Positions 7,435 to 12,878 of a stretch of DNA of 12,878 nt are shown here, in pieces (the stretch's first letter is position 1; each line of letters starts with the position of its first letter). A program made the translations under genes and the position numbers. The DNA is from Baffinella frigidus. Taxonomy: Eukaryota; Cryptophyceae; Cryptomonadales; Baffinellaceae. Where the stretch lies: NCBI GenBank assembly GCA_026770585.1, contig MU646614.1, positions 301,335-314,212 on the forward strand, in the 5' to 3' direction. The notes beneath the pieces are model-generated. The model made no database searches and had not been told where the DNA came from. It worked only from the letters and a program-made list of their open reading frames with translations.

Positions 7435-7467
7435 CACCCAATCGTCCCACGATGGGGCGATTGGGTG
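7435..7467. other. Stable hairpin 111 nt downstream of a stop codon
   Basis: Arms of 14 bp with one mismatch (CACCCAATCGTCCC / GGGGCGATTGGGTG) enclose the loop ACGAT. It lies in the presumed 3' UTR of the plastid-protein gene. It could be an RNA processing or stability element, or a chance inverted repeat; nothing in the sequence decides. Confidence 0.5.
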
Positions 7468-7801
7468 GAACCGCCGGGCGGCTGTTCGCCGCAAACGTGA
7501 ATACTAGTAAAGACAAACAAAATCATCCCAGAGCTCCGCTCACAGCTTCTTCCGGGCGGGATCTCGCTGGATTGTGCGCGAGTGAATACTGCATGGGTCG
7601 TAAGCCCCACGCATCTGTGTTTCAGCGCATGGAGTGTGTGAAGCAAGGGTCCTGCTGGCAGTAGGCCATCGATGAAGGTAAGGACCGGCTACACCGACGC
7701 TCCAAGCTCCCGAGGCGATTTCCCGTGTCGCCCTTACCCTGCACCAGCCTCTGCTCCTACCAACCGCACGTTTCTCTCTTCGCGCTGTACATGTACTGAG
7801 C

Positions 7802-7841
7802 CGCTGCTTTCCGCGGCCGGGCGCTGCTTTCCGCGGCCGGG
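7802..7841. repeat. 20-bp perfect tandem duplication
   Basis: Two identical units of CGCTGCTTTCCGCGGCCGGG, followed by a partial third (CGCTGCGGG). Confidence 0.9.
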
Positions 7842-7938
7842 CGCTGCGGGCACTGAGAGAGTGATCAATCAACGGCGCTGCCTCATCTTGGCAACCGCCG
7901 AATTCGCTCACCATCCTCTTGCGGAGGCTGCGTTGTTG

Positions 7939-7975
7939 TACAGGGGTACCTCGTTCTGAAGGAACCGGACATCTG
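7939..7975. mobile_element. Family A copy A7, left end only
   Basis: TACAGGGGTACCTCGTTCTG marks a left terminus. The rest is replaced by an unrelated 43-bp-period duplication. The right boundary is approximate. Confidence 0.65.
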
Positions 7976-8053
7976 AAAACGCCCGCCCTCCGTTCCTTAA
8001 TTATTAAAGAACTCCGTGGAAACGCCCGCCCTCCGTTCCTTACTTATTAAGGA
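7975..8053. repeat. Tandem duplication, period 43 bp
   Basis: Copies of about 36 bp at 7975-8010 and 8018-8053 share AACGCCCGCCCTCCGTTCCT and then TTA(A/C)TTATTAA(A/G)GA. Each ends in a small AT-rich palindrome (CCTTA.TTATTAAGG). Confidence 0.85.
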
Positions 8054-8075
8054 TTTTTTTGCCCGAAACGTGAAG

Positions 8076-8318
8076 TACAGGGGTACCTCGCTCACTAGAA
8101 ACCGCCCCCCCCCCCGGACCACCATAGGGCCCTAGGCGTAGGCCTACAGGGGTACCTCGCTCGTAAGAAAACGTCACCCCCCTGGGACCACCATAGGGCC
8201 CTAGACAAAGTCCCTACTGTAGGGTCCTAGGGGGATGCGTTTGCTTGTGAGCGAGGTACCCCTGTACTGTAGGCTCCTCTAGGGGAAGGCGCTTTCTTAT
8301 GAGCGAGGTACCCCTGTA
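8076..8318. mobile_element. Family A copy A8, interrupted by nested copy A9
   Basis: The outer element runs 8076-8144 and resumes at 8267-8318. Removing the inner copy with one TA restores a family A element of about 123 bp with its core in orientation 2 (ACCACCATAGGGCCCTAGGC, then GTAGGCC-TA-CTGTAGG). This shows directly that the family inserts at TA and duplicates it. Confidence 0.93.
8145..8266. mobile_element. Family A copy A9, inserted within A8
   Basis: A complete copy of 118 bp (8147-8264, CAGGGG...CCCCTG) is flanked by TA at 8145-8146 and 8265-8266. Its right arm (GCGTTTGCTTGTGAGCGAGG) has diverged, so the insertion is not very recent. Confidence 0.93.
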
Positions 8319-8369
8319 GGGTATCTAGGCGATAAGAACATGCGGGTGCTCCGACATCGGCCGGTGTCT

Positions 8370-8444
8370 GTTTTCTTGAATGAGTACCAGAGGGTTGACT
8401 AAACGCAAGATTTGTTCAACCCTCTGGTACTAAATTCAGAAAAC
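8370..8444. mobile_element. Family D inverted-repeat element
   Basis: Arms of about 29 bp (GTACCAGAGGGTTGA / TCAACCCTCTGGTAC, extended outward by TTTTCTTGAAT and ATTCAGAAAA) flank a 17-nt spacer. The right arm recurs at 8550-8578 (TCAACCCTCTGGTACTATTT), directly after a family A terminus. Confidence 0.75.
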
Positions 8445-8487
8445 GGGGGGCCCAAATCAGGTCTGTGTTCTTAAGTTCTGGTTTCTT

Positions 8488-8549
8488 GTCCCTTAAGTGG
8501 TGAGGGGGGGAAATTGACCCTCAACTCTTATGAGCGAGTTACCCCTGTA
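8488..8549. mobile_element. Chimaeric remnant: family C left end joined to family A right end (A10)
   Basis: GTCCCTTAAGTGGTGAG resembles the family C terminus. After about 20 bp comes a family A right end (CTTATGAGCGAGTTACCCCT, then GTA at 8549). No core remains. A deletion between neighbouring A and C elements would explain it. Confidence 0.6.
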
Positions 8550-8578
8550 GTCAACCCTCTGGTACTATTTTGAGAAAA
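8550..8578. repeat. Family D right-arm copy
   Basis: TCAACCCTCTGGTACTATTT and GAGAAAAC match the right arm of the family D element at 8415-8444. It lies immediately next to the TA that ends family A remnant A10. Confidence 0.65.
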
Positions 8579-8612
8579 CACCGACCGACCGACGTTCGAG
8601 CAAGGTTGTTGT

Positions 8613-8725
8613 TATCCCTTAAGTGACCAACGGGCGAATAATCGCCCGTGGAAGCCCTACTAGAGGCAGGTCCTAGCTAGGGCCCTACCGTAGGACGTAT
8701 GAGCCTACTGGTCACTTAAGGGAGA
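8613..8725. mobile_element. Family C copy C2
   Basis: Termini are TATCCCTTAAGTGACCA and TGGTCACTTAAGGGAGA. Just inside the left end is a perfect 8-bp-arm hairpin (ACGGGCGA / TCGCCCGT, 8630-8649). The core includes TAGGGCCCTACCGTAGGACG-like sequence. Confidence 0.8.
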
Positions 8726-8783
8726 GCCGAGGAATCCCTGTATTGTGTGTGCTCCAATGAAGCACGGTGTGTCTTTCTGTACC

Positions 8784-9012
8784 ATCCCTTACAGGGGTAC
8801 CTCGCTCATAAGAAACCGCCCCCCCTCTAGGACCACCATAGGGCCCTAGGCATAGGCCTACTGTAGGGTCCTAGGGGGGGGCGGTTTCTTATGAGCGAGG
8901 TACCCTGTAAGTGGCGAGCGCATACGCCCTACCGTAGGGCCCTAGCTAGGATCTGCCTGGGACCTCTTGGAGGTCAAATTTGCTCCTGGCCACTTCCCAG
9001 CCTATCTCGCCA
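8784..9012. mobile_element. Family C copy C3 carrying family A copy A11
   Basis: TCCCTTA is interrupted at TA by A11 (8790-8909) and continues TAAGTGGCGAGCGCATACGC. The rest of C3 runs to CCACTTCCCAGCCTATCTCG (about 9012). Sequence 8790-9012 matches the reverse complement of 10099-10326 almost base for base, A element included and in the same relative position. Confidence 0.85.
8790..8909. mobile_element. Family A copy A11
   Basis: One of the most palindromic copies: CATAAGAAACCGCCCC pairs with GGGGCGGTTTCTTATG. Orientation 2. One C is missing in the right terminus (GGTACCCTGTA). Inserted at TA in the CCCTTAAGTGG end of C3. Confidence 0.95.
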
Positions 9013-9122
9013 AAAGACCCAAACCTGCTAACTAAAAACGACAATAGCACCACCACCGCTCCACGTGTTCACGCCACACTTGGCAAGAAACGCGACGGTG
9101 TCGACCACGTCTAAGGGGTATG
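9013..9122. other. Short unassigned stretch
   Basis: A-rich then mixed sequence between two family C elements. I see no repeat or gene in it. Confidence 0.5.
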
Positions 9123-9227
9123 TATCCCTTAAGTGCCCAGGTAGTCGAATTTGACGGCCAAGAGGTCATAGGCAGGTCCTAGTGCCCTACGGTAGGGCGT
9201 ATGAGCCTACTGGTCACTTAAGGGATA
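9123..9227. mobile_element. Family C copy C4
   Basis: A 105-bp element TATCCCTTAAGTGCCCAG ... CTGGTCACTTAAGGGATA. The core is TCATAGGCAGGTCCTAGTGC, then CCTACGGTAGGGCG. Confidence 0.85.
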
Positions 9228-9271
9228 TGCACAGCGCGCACGCGGCTCGAACCCCCCCGCTGTGCCTTTAG

Positions 9272-9306
9272 GTCCTCTAGGTTCTTCGAGATCCCACCAT
9301 AGGCGG
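9272..9306. repeat. Dispersed repeat, second copy
   Basis: Matches 1221-1254 (CTCTAGGTTCTTCGAGATCC, then CACCATAGGCGGACA). Confidence 0.6.
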
Positions 9307-9426
9307 ACACCGGAACTTATCTGCAGAAAAGCCATGCTTCCTTTCGGAACACATCAGGCACCCCGCTGTGCGTCGAAGCGACGACGCTCGGCAGAGGAGC
9401 AGCTTTACAGGTCCACCGTCGTCCTG

Positions 9427-9495
9427 TACAGGGGTACCTCGCGCATAAGAAAACGCCCACCCCGTAGGACCCTACAGTAGGACCATGCCTTTGAA
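9427..9495. mobile_element. Family A copy A12, right end lost
   Basis: TACAGGGGTACCTCGCGCAT, the arm and the first half of the core (GGACCCTACAGTAGGACCAT). It breaks off at about 9490 into the first copy of a 70-bp spacer repeat. The core matches A13 exactly at GTAGGACCATGCCT. Confidence 0.8.
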
Positions 9496-9758
9496 AGAGG
9501 CTTGAGTGTCACTCCAGGCTCAACCAGGTTCGTCAGCTCTACGCGGAATATCCCTCTGGGGTACAGGGGTACCTTGCTCATCAGAAACCGCCTCCTCCTG
9601 GGACCCTACAGTAGGACCATGCCTAGGGCCCTATGGTGGTCCTAGGGGGGGGGGGGGGGGTTCTTATGAGCAAGGTACTTCTGTAACGAAGGCTTGAGCG
9701 TCACTCCAGGCTCAACCAGGTTCGTGAGCTCTGCGCAAAATATCCCTCCGGGCTACAG
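9495..9758. repeat. Spacer direct repeats around family A copy A13
   Basis: Spacers at about 9498-9561 and 9689-9753 (GAGGCTTGAGTGTCACTCCA, ending AATATCCCTC(T/C)GGG) are about 90% identical. Each is followed by a family A element starting TACAGGGGTACC. With A12 before the first spacer, this is a tandem duplication of [A element + spacer], period about 192 bp. Confidence 0.85.
9562..9685. mobile_element. Family A copy A13
   Basis: A complete copy of 124 bp, orientation 1, with a run of about 16 G at 9645-9660 in the right arm. Both ends have matching changes (CCTTGCTCAT / ATGAGCAAGG), so the two arms changed in concert. The right end has decayed (TACTTCTGTA). Confidence 0.93.
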
Positions 9759-9874
9759 GGGTACCTCGCTCATAAGAAACGGACCCCCCTCTAGGGCCAC
9801 CATAGGGCCCTAGGCATAGGCCTACTGTAGGGTCCTAGGGGGGGGGGCTTTCTTATGAGCGAGGCACCACGGTA
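9754..9874. mobile_element. Family A copy A14
   Basis: A complete copy, orientation 2. The left end is intact; the right terminus is diverged (GAGGCACCACGGTA). Its last TA is also the first TA of family C copy C5, so the two elements abut. Confidence 0.88.
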
Positions 9875-9977
9875 TCCCTTAAGTGGCCAATCGGCTAATA
9901 CGCCCTACCGCAGGGCCCTAGGACCTGCCAAGGACCTCTTGGGGGTCAATTTTGACCCCCTCGCCACTTCAAGGATA
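9873..9977. mobile_element. Family C copy C5
   Basis: A 105-bp element TATCCCTTAAGTGGCCAA ... CTCGCCACTTCAAGGATA. The core contains GCCCTACCGCAGGGCCCTAG and GTCAATTTTGAC. Confidence 0.85.
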
Positions 9978-10098
9978 GGGATACCCGGGTTACAGGAACC
10001 CAGAACTTAAGAACCCGCACCGGATTTGAGGCCCTGTGCTTGGGCCTCTGCCCCACCTCTATCTCGCTGTGCTGTCTGTTTCCGCTATCTGGGCCATA

Positions 10099-10206
10099 TG
10101 GCGAGATAGGCTGGGAAGTGGTCAGGAGCAAATTTGACCTCCAAGAGGTCCCAGGCAGATCCTAGCTAGGGCCCTACGGTAGGGCGTATGCGCCTGCTCG
10201 CCACTT
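10099..10206. mobile_element. Family C copy C6 (inverted relative to C3)
   Basis: In reverse complement it reads TAAGTGGCGAGCAGGCGCAT ... CCACTTCCCAGCCTATCTCG. It is about 95% identical to C3 apart from a 4-bp indel. The terminus next to A15 lacks the outer AAGGGATA of family C. Confidence 0.85.
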
Positions 10207-10326
10207 ACAGGGGTACCTCGCCCATAAGAAACCGCCCCCCCCTAGGACCCTACAGTAGGCCTATGCCTAGGGCCCCATGGGGGTCCTAGAGGGGGGGCGT
10301 TTTCTTATGAGCGAGGCACCCCTGTA
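10206..10326. mobile_element. Family A copy A15
   Basis: A complete 121-bp copy, orientation 1, TA on both sides. It adjoins C6 exactly as A11 adjoins C3. Confidence 0.93.
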
Positions 10327-10678
10327 CCCCCCTGTGCACGTCCAATACGGGCCCACAACAAACTACCCTCTATGGGGGGGAATGCACGGTGGCCTCGATG
10401 GTATCGACTCCAAAGTAACACCACACCATACGGTGGACCACGCACCTGTCATCAAAAGTCAACTTACCCTGTGGGCAGTTAACTTGAAGGATTTTCTATT
10501 GCAAATTTGGTCACGTTGCCGCTAAATCTAGGGGTCCCGAAACCCTCGAAAGCCACCGTGAGGTGTGCTTTCCCCAAGAGTGGGCGGGTGTTAGCGAGGA
10601 CCCTCGGACGGGCCCGCCTCGGGCAGAGAGAAGTCATGTATGTAGACATCACACAGTTGCGCTGTTTCACAGCGGGGC
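10327..10678. other. Unassigned region, no supportable gene
   Basis: About 350 bp containing the second copy of the dispersed repeat seen at 1814-1858 (10366-10409). Short ORFs on both strands carry no recognisable feature. Confidence 0.5.
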
Positions 10679-10682
10679 ACAC

Positions 10683-10890
10683 CACTCGAGGCTGGAAGAG
10701 GGAGTATTTAAAATAGGGTTGTTAAAATTTGTACCAGTCACGGGCGGGTTTGGTCACGTTGCTCGGGGAATTCCCCAAGCAACGCGACCAAACGCCCCTA
10801 CTTGTGTGAAAATTACTACACCCACCTTTCCCCCCCTTCACTTGTAAAAGAATCCCAGTTTTAAAATGGTTGCATTTCTAGCCTCGAGTG
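10683..10890. mobile_element. Family E element, copy E1
   Basis: A 208-bp non-coding element with terminal inverted repeats CACTCGAGGC / GCCTCGAGTG. The flanking 4-bp repeats are ACAC (10679-10682) and GCAC (10891-10894), one of them mutated. A 46-bp central palindrome lies at 10748-10793. The unfilled form of its target, GCGGGGCACACCTGGA, is present at 11039-11054. Confidence 0.85.
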
Positions 10891-10907
10891 GCACCTGGAG
10901 TCTGGCC

Positions 10908-11031
10908 TACAGGGGTTACTCGAAATCAAGGACACGCACCGCCCCTAGGGTGGTCCTATGCTCCTAGGCATAGCCCTACCGTAGGACCCTAGGGAGGTGT
11001 GTGTCCTTACTTTGTGTGAGTAACCCCTGTA
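10908..11031. mobile_element. Family B foldback element, complete copy
   Basis: A 124-bp element TACAGGGGTTACTCGAAATC ... GTGAGTAACCCCTGTA. Inner arms CAAGGACACGCACC / AGGTGTGTGTCCTT. The core (GGTGGTCCTATGCTCCTAGG, then CCCTACCGTAGGACCCTAGG) is shared with family A. The outermost TACAGGGG is also the same, while the next bases differ. Confidence 0.85.
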
Positions 11032-11066
11032 TTTCAGAGCGGGGCACACCTGGACGTGGCCAATCA

Positions 11067-11140
11067 ACGAAAGTTACCACACAAATGCCCACTTTTAAAA
11101 GCACATTGGTTTTAAATAGGCCCCGCTAGCATCCTCGAGA
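11067..11140. repeat. Family H dispersed repeat, copy 2
   Basis: Matches 4308-4380 over about 73 bp (CGAAAGTTACCACACAAATG ... CCTCGAGA). It follows the unfilled family E target site. Confidence 0.7.
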
Positions 11141-11151
11141 CACCTTTATAC

Positions 11152-11279
11152 GGGGAAACCTATTTTTCTTTCATTTGATGGCAACGAAAATTACTATACA
11201 AATGCTGTAATATTACTAATAAGAACGAATTGTGTGGTAATTTTCGTTGCCATCAAATAAAAGAAAAATAGGTTTCCCC
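11152..11279. repeat. Long stem-loop with a 34-nt AT-rich loop
   Basis: Arms of 47 bp (11152-11198 and 11233-11279; GGGGAAACCTATTTTTCTTT outermost) match at 44 positions. The loop holds the palindrome GTAATATTAC (11207-11216). The arm sequence CGAAAATTACTATACAAATG resembles family H and E segments. No ORF. Confidence 0.9.
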
Positions 11280-11509
11280 GGATAAACCTGGAGCCGCGGG
11301 AGAGCACGTCGATCTGGCGCTCCGAATGCCCATCCCGAAAATGGAGCGTCATCGACTTCACCCACACGTTCCCCACCGCACCCTCTGCCCGCACCTGCCC
11401 ACCCCCAAAAATGCCCCCATTGTCAACTTTTGAAGATTAAGTTGACACGCAGAGCTCGGCCCACGCGACGCAACGCACTGCGTGCGGCCACCCCGGTACT
11501 TCAAACCCC
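11280..11509. other. Unassigned stretch
   Basis: About 230 bp of C-rich sequence with a small hairpin (GTCAACTT / AAGTTGAC, 11421-11445). No gene or repeat copy recognised. Confidence 0.5.
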
Positions 11510-11635
11510 TACAGGGGTACCTCGCTCATACGAAACCGCCCCCCCCCTAGGACCCTACAGTAGGGCTATGCCTAGGGTCCTATGGTGGTCCTAGGGGGGG
11601 GGGGGGTAGTTTTTCATGAGCGAGGTACCCCTGTA
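11510..11635. mobile_element. Family A copy A16
   Basis: A complete copy of 126 bp, orientation 1, TA on both sides. A run of about 13 G lies at 11594-11606 in the right arm. Confidence 0.93.
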
Positions 11636-11831
11636 AAAGGAGCTGGTAAAAGGGCGGTTGGGCCCACCCGTTTCTCACCGCCCTCTCACTTAGCAGCCAC
11701 CGGGGGCTTCACGGATACAGTCCATCTAAACGATTTGGACTAGAATCTTATCCATTGCCCTAGAACCTGGCCGAAATTTCGCCTTGGATTCAACTTGAAT
11801 TCAAAGTGAAAAGGTCCTCGATCGCTGGTAA

Positions 11832-12210
11832 GGGGCTGTCCACACCTGCCCCCACCCACGAGAGCAAGAAAGCAAACGGCACATTTTCCTTTAAAAAAAA
11901 CGATCTTGTTACCTGGCCTGACGGTCCACTCGAGGCTAGAAGTGTGACTATTTTAAAATAGGGATTCTTCTACAAGTCAAGGGGGAAAAATGTGTAGAAA
12001 ATTTTACACAAATAGGGGCGTTTGGTCACGTATCTGGGGGAATTCCCCCAGATACGTGACCAAACCTGCCCGTGACTGGTACTAAATTCAACAACCCCAC
12101 ATTTAAAATACTCCCTCTTTCAGCCTCGAGTGGGTCCCTTAACTGGTGCTGAGGTGGGAAAGATGTGTTCCCCCCAACGGACGGTGGGGTCCAGCAAGGA
12201 TGATGAAAAT
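11832..12210. repeat. Family I direct repeat, copy a, split by element E2
   Basis: 11832-11926 plus 12137-12210 align with the uninterrupted copy b at 12291-12452: GGGGCTGTCCACAC, AAAGCAAACGGC.CATTTTCC, GCCTGACGGTCC, GTGGGAAA.ATGTGTTCCC. The split is exactly at family E copy E2. Confidence 0.85.
11927..12132. mobile_element. Family E element, copy E2 (inverted relative to E1)
   Basis: A 206-bp element with termini CACTCGAGGC / GCCTCGAGTG and a perfect 4-bp target duplication GGTC (11923-11926 and 12133-12136). The unfilled site GACGGTCCCTTAATTGG is present at 12375-12391 in repeat I copy b. A perfect 46-bp palindrome (12020-12065) lies at the centre. No ORF longer than background. Confidence 0.92.
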
Positions 12211-12240
12211 AGTTTTAAATAGGCCCCTCTGGCGTTCTCG
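12211..12240. repeat. Family H fragment, copy 3
   Basis: AGTTTTAAATAGGCCCCTCT then GGCGTTCTCG matches the 3' part of copies 1 and 2. Confidence 0.6.
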
Positions 12241-12290
12241 TGTGGGCACTTGCTCCCCCGAACGAAAGAAAGGAAACGTCACATGGCCCT

Positions 12291-12452
12291 GGGGCTGTCC
12301 ACACGTGCCCCCACGAAAGAAAGAAAGCAAACGGCGCATTTTCCTTTTTTTAAAAACGATCCTGCTACGCCTGACGGTCCCTTAATTGGTGCTAAGGTGG
12401 GAAATATGTGTTCCCCCCCACGGAAGGTGGGGTTCAGTAGGGATGATGAGAG
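12291..12452. repeat. Family I direct repeat, copy b (unfilled)
   Basis: The intact counterpart of 11832-12210 without element E. Just upstream (12251-12282) a partial third unit repeats the CCCCCGAACGAAAGAAAG-like segment. Confidence 0.85.
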
Positions 12453-12516
12453 AGGAGGGGTGCACTGCTGGCAGCACCCTACCACACTGCGGACTTGCAA
12501 GGCGTTCGTGAATAAC

Positions 12517-12572
12517 CCCTAAGCGATCAGACCTAGGACCCTACGGTAGGCAACCCGTAGGGGCATAGGGGG
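12517..12572. repeat. Short dispersed repeat (copy 2)
   Basis: Matches 838-885. On minus it reads LRVAYRRVLGLIA, stop, GL against LQVAFRRVVGLIV, stop, GL in copy 1. Confidence 0.65.
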
Positions 12573-12760
12573 GTTCCTACGAACAAGGTAACGGAAACTC
12601 GGCCCAAAATGGGCCGAAACGCTCTTCGTAGCCTGCTGTGTGGCTTATGTTGAATGGATGGACGTTGGGGGCAGTAACAGGTATGGGAAGGCCTTAGATG
12701 TTCTGGGCCGCACGGTTTTGGCTCTCGAGAATGATGGAGCACCCTATTTACATGTTAGTA
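12573..12760. other. Unassigned stretch with a small hairpin
   Basis: Contains TCGGCCCaaaatGGGCCGA (12599-12618 area) and otherwise mixed sequence. No gene seen. Confidence 0.5.
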
Positions 12761-12878
12761 GGGTAACGTCCTGAAAACCGGGTAGTTAGGCCTACGGTAT
12801 TGCAGTTAGGCCTACGGTATTGCAGTTAGGCCTACGGTATTGCAGTTAGGCCTACGGTATTGCAGTTAGGCCTACGGT
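12761..12878. repeat. Family G arm expanding into a 20-bp satellite
   Basis: 12761-12802 matches the outer arm of the family G element (GGGTAACG.CCTGAAAA..GG, then GTAGTTAGGCCTACGG.ATTG). From 12786 the unit TTAGGCCTACGGTATTGCAG is repeated about 4.6 times without visible variation to the end of the window, so the array continues beyond it. Confidence 0.95.

Larger units (their letters stand above)
7325..7938. other. Downstream flank of plastid-protein gene; no gene seen
   Basis: About 610 bp without a supportable gene. It contains a hairpin (7435-7467) and a 20-bp tandem duplication (7802-7841). Short open frames have no recognisable features. Part of it is presumably the 3' UTR. Confidence 0.5.

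Noticed and set aside
6580-7494. A 304-codon open frame on minus over the plastid-protein gene
   Set aside because: GC-rich coding DNA often leaves the opposite strand open. The plus strand has a signal peptide with an ASAF motif and in-frame repeats, while the minus frame shows nothing recognisable.
9229-9265. tRNA-like piece (GGCTCGAACCCC inside a GCACAGCG / CGCTGTGC hairpin)
   Set aside because: The length is only 37 nt, and there are no D or anticodon arms and no CCA-side acceptor stem.
11152-11279. Integrated Rep-encoding circular DNA virus
   Set aside because: Only the nonamer and a stem-loop are present. No replication or capsid reading frame is found nearby, so only the motif is reported.
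12786-12878. Telomeric repeat, because the unit contains TTAGGC
   Set aside because: The period is 20 bp, the unit derives from a family G arm, and simple TTAGGC tandem runs are absent.

Overview
The window looks like nuclear DNA of a eukaryotic alga, most likely one with a red-algal-derived secondary plastid. The evidence is a gene whose N-terminus reads as a signal peptide ending in an ASAF motif with Phe at +1, the hallmark of bipartite plastid presequences in cryptophytes, stramenopiles and relatives. A second gene has short GT-AG introns, coding GC is high, simple-sequence tracts are abundant, and there is no bacterial-style gene packing. A cryptophyte is my first guess, but the sequence alone does not settle it.

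Layout. 1-86 is a (TA)n tract. 87-560 holds a hairpin between two direct repeats, then a long CT tract with an embedded CG run. 545-1250 holds a decayed minus-strand coding fragment and a possible terminal exon on plus. 1254-2740 is dense in short hairpin-like inverted-repeat elements (families A, B, C). 2740-3800 has small hairpin repeats, a (TG)n tract, about 670 bp without a supportable gene, and a CT tract. 3900-4780 has direct repeats and a long foldback element (family G). 4889-6054 (minus) is a predicted five-exon gene for a 201-residue protein. 6770-7324 (plus) is a single-exon gene for a putative plastid-targeted protein. The two genes are divergent and share a 715-bp intergenic region. 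From 7940 to 12878 I see no supportable gene. That part is a mosaic of foldback elements A to E and G, including a nested insertion, a duplicated composite, a tandem amplification, and two copies of a 4-bp-TSD element (E) that each have a paralogous unfilled site in the window. The window ends inside a 20-bp satellite that appears to have grown from a family G arm.

The two genes show no evident functional link. The most unusual content is the repeat system: no transposase is encoded here, so all elements would be non-autonomous. Families with different termini share the same CCTAGG / CCCTACnGTAGGG core vocabulary. In family E the central 46-bp palindrome has changed between copies with base pairing kept, which suggests that the palindromic state itself is maintained.
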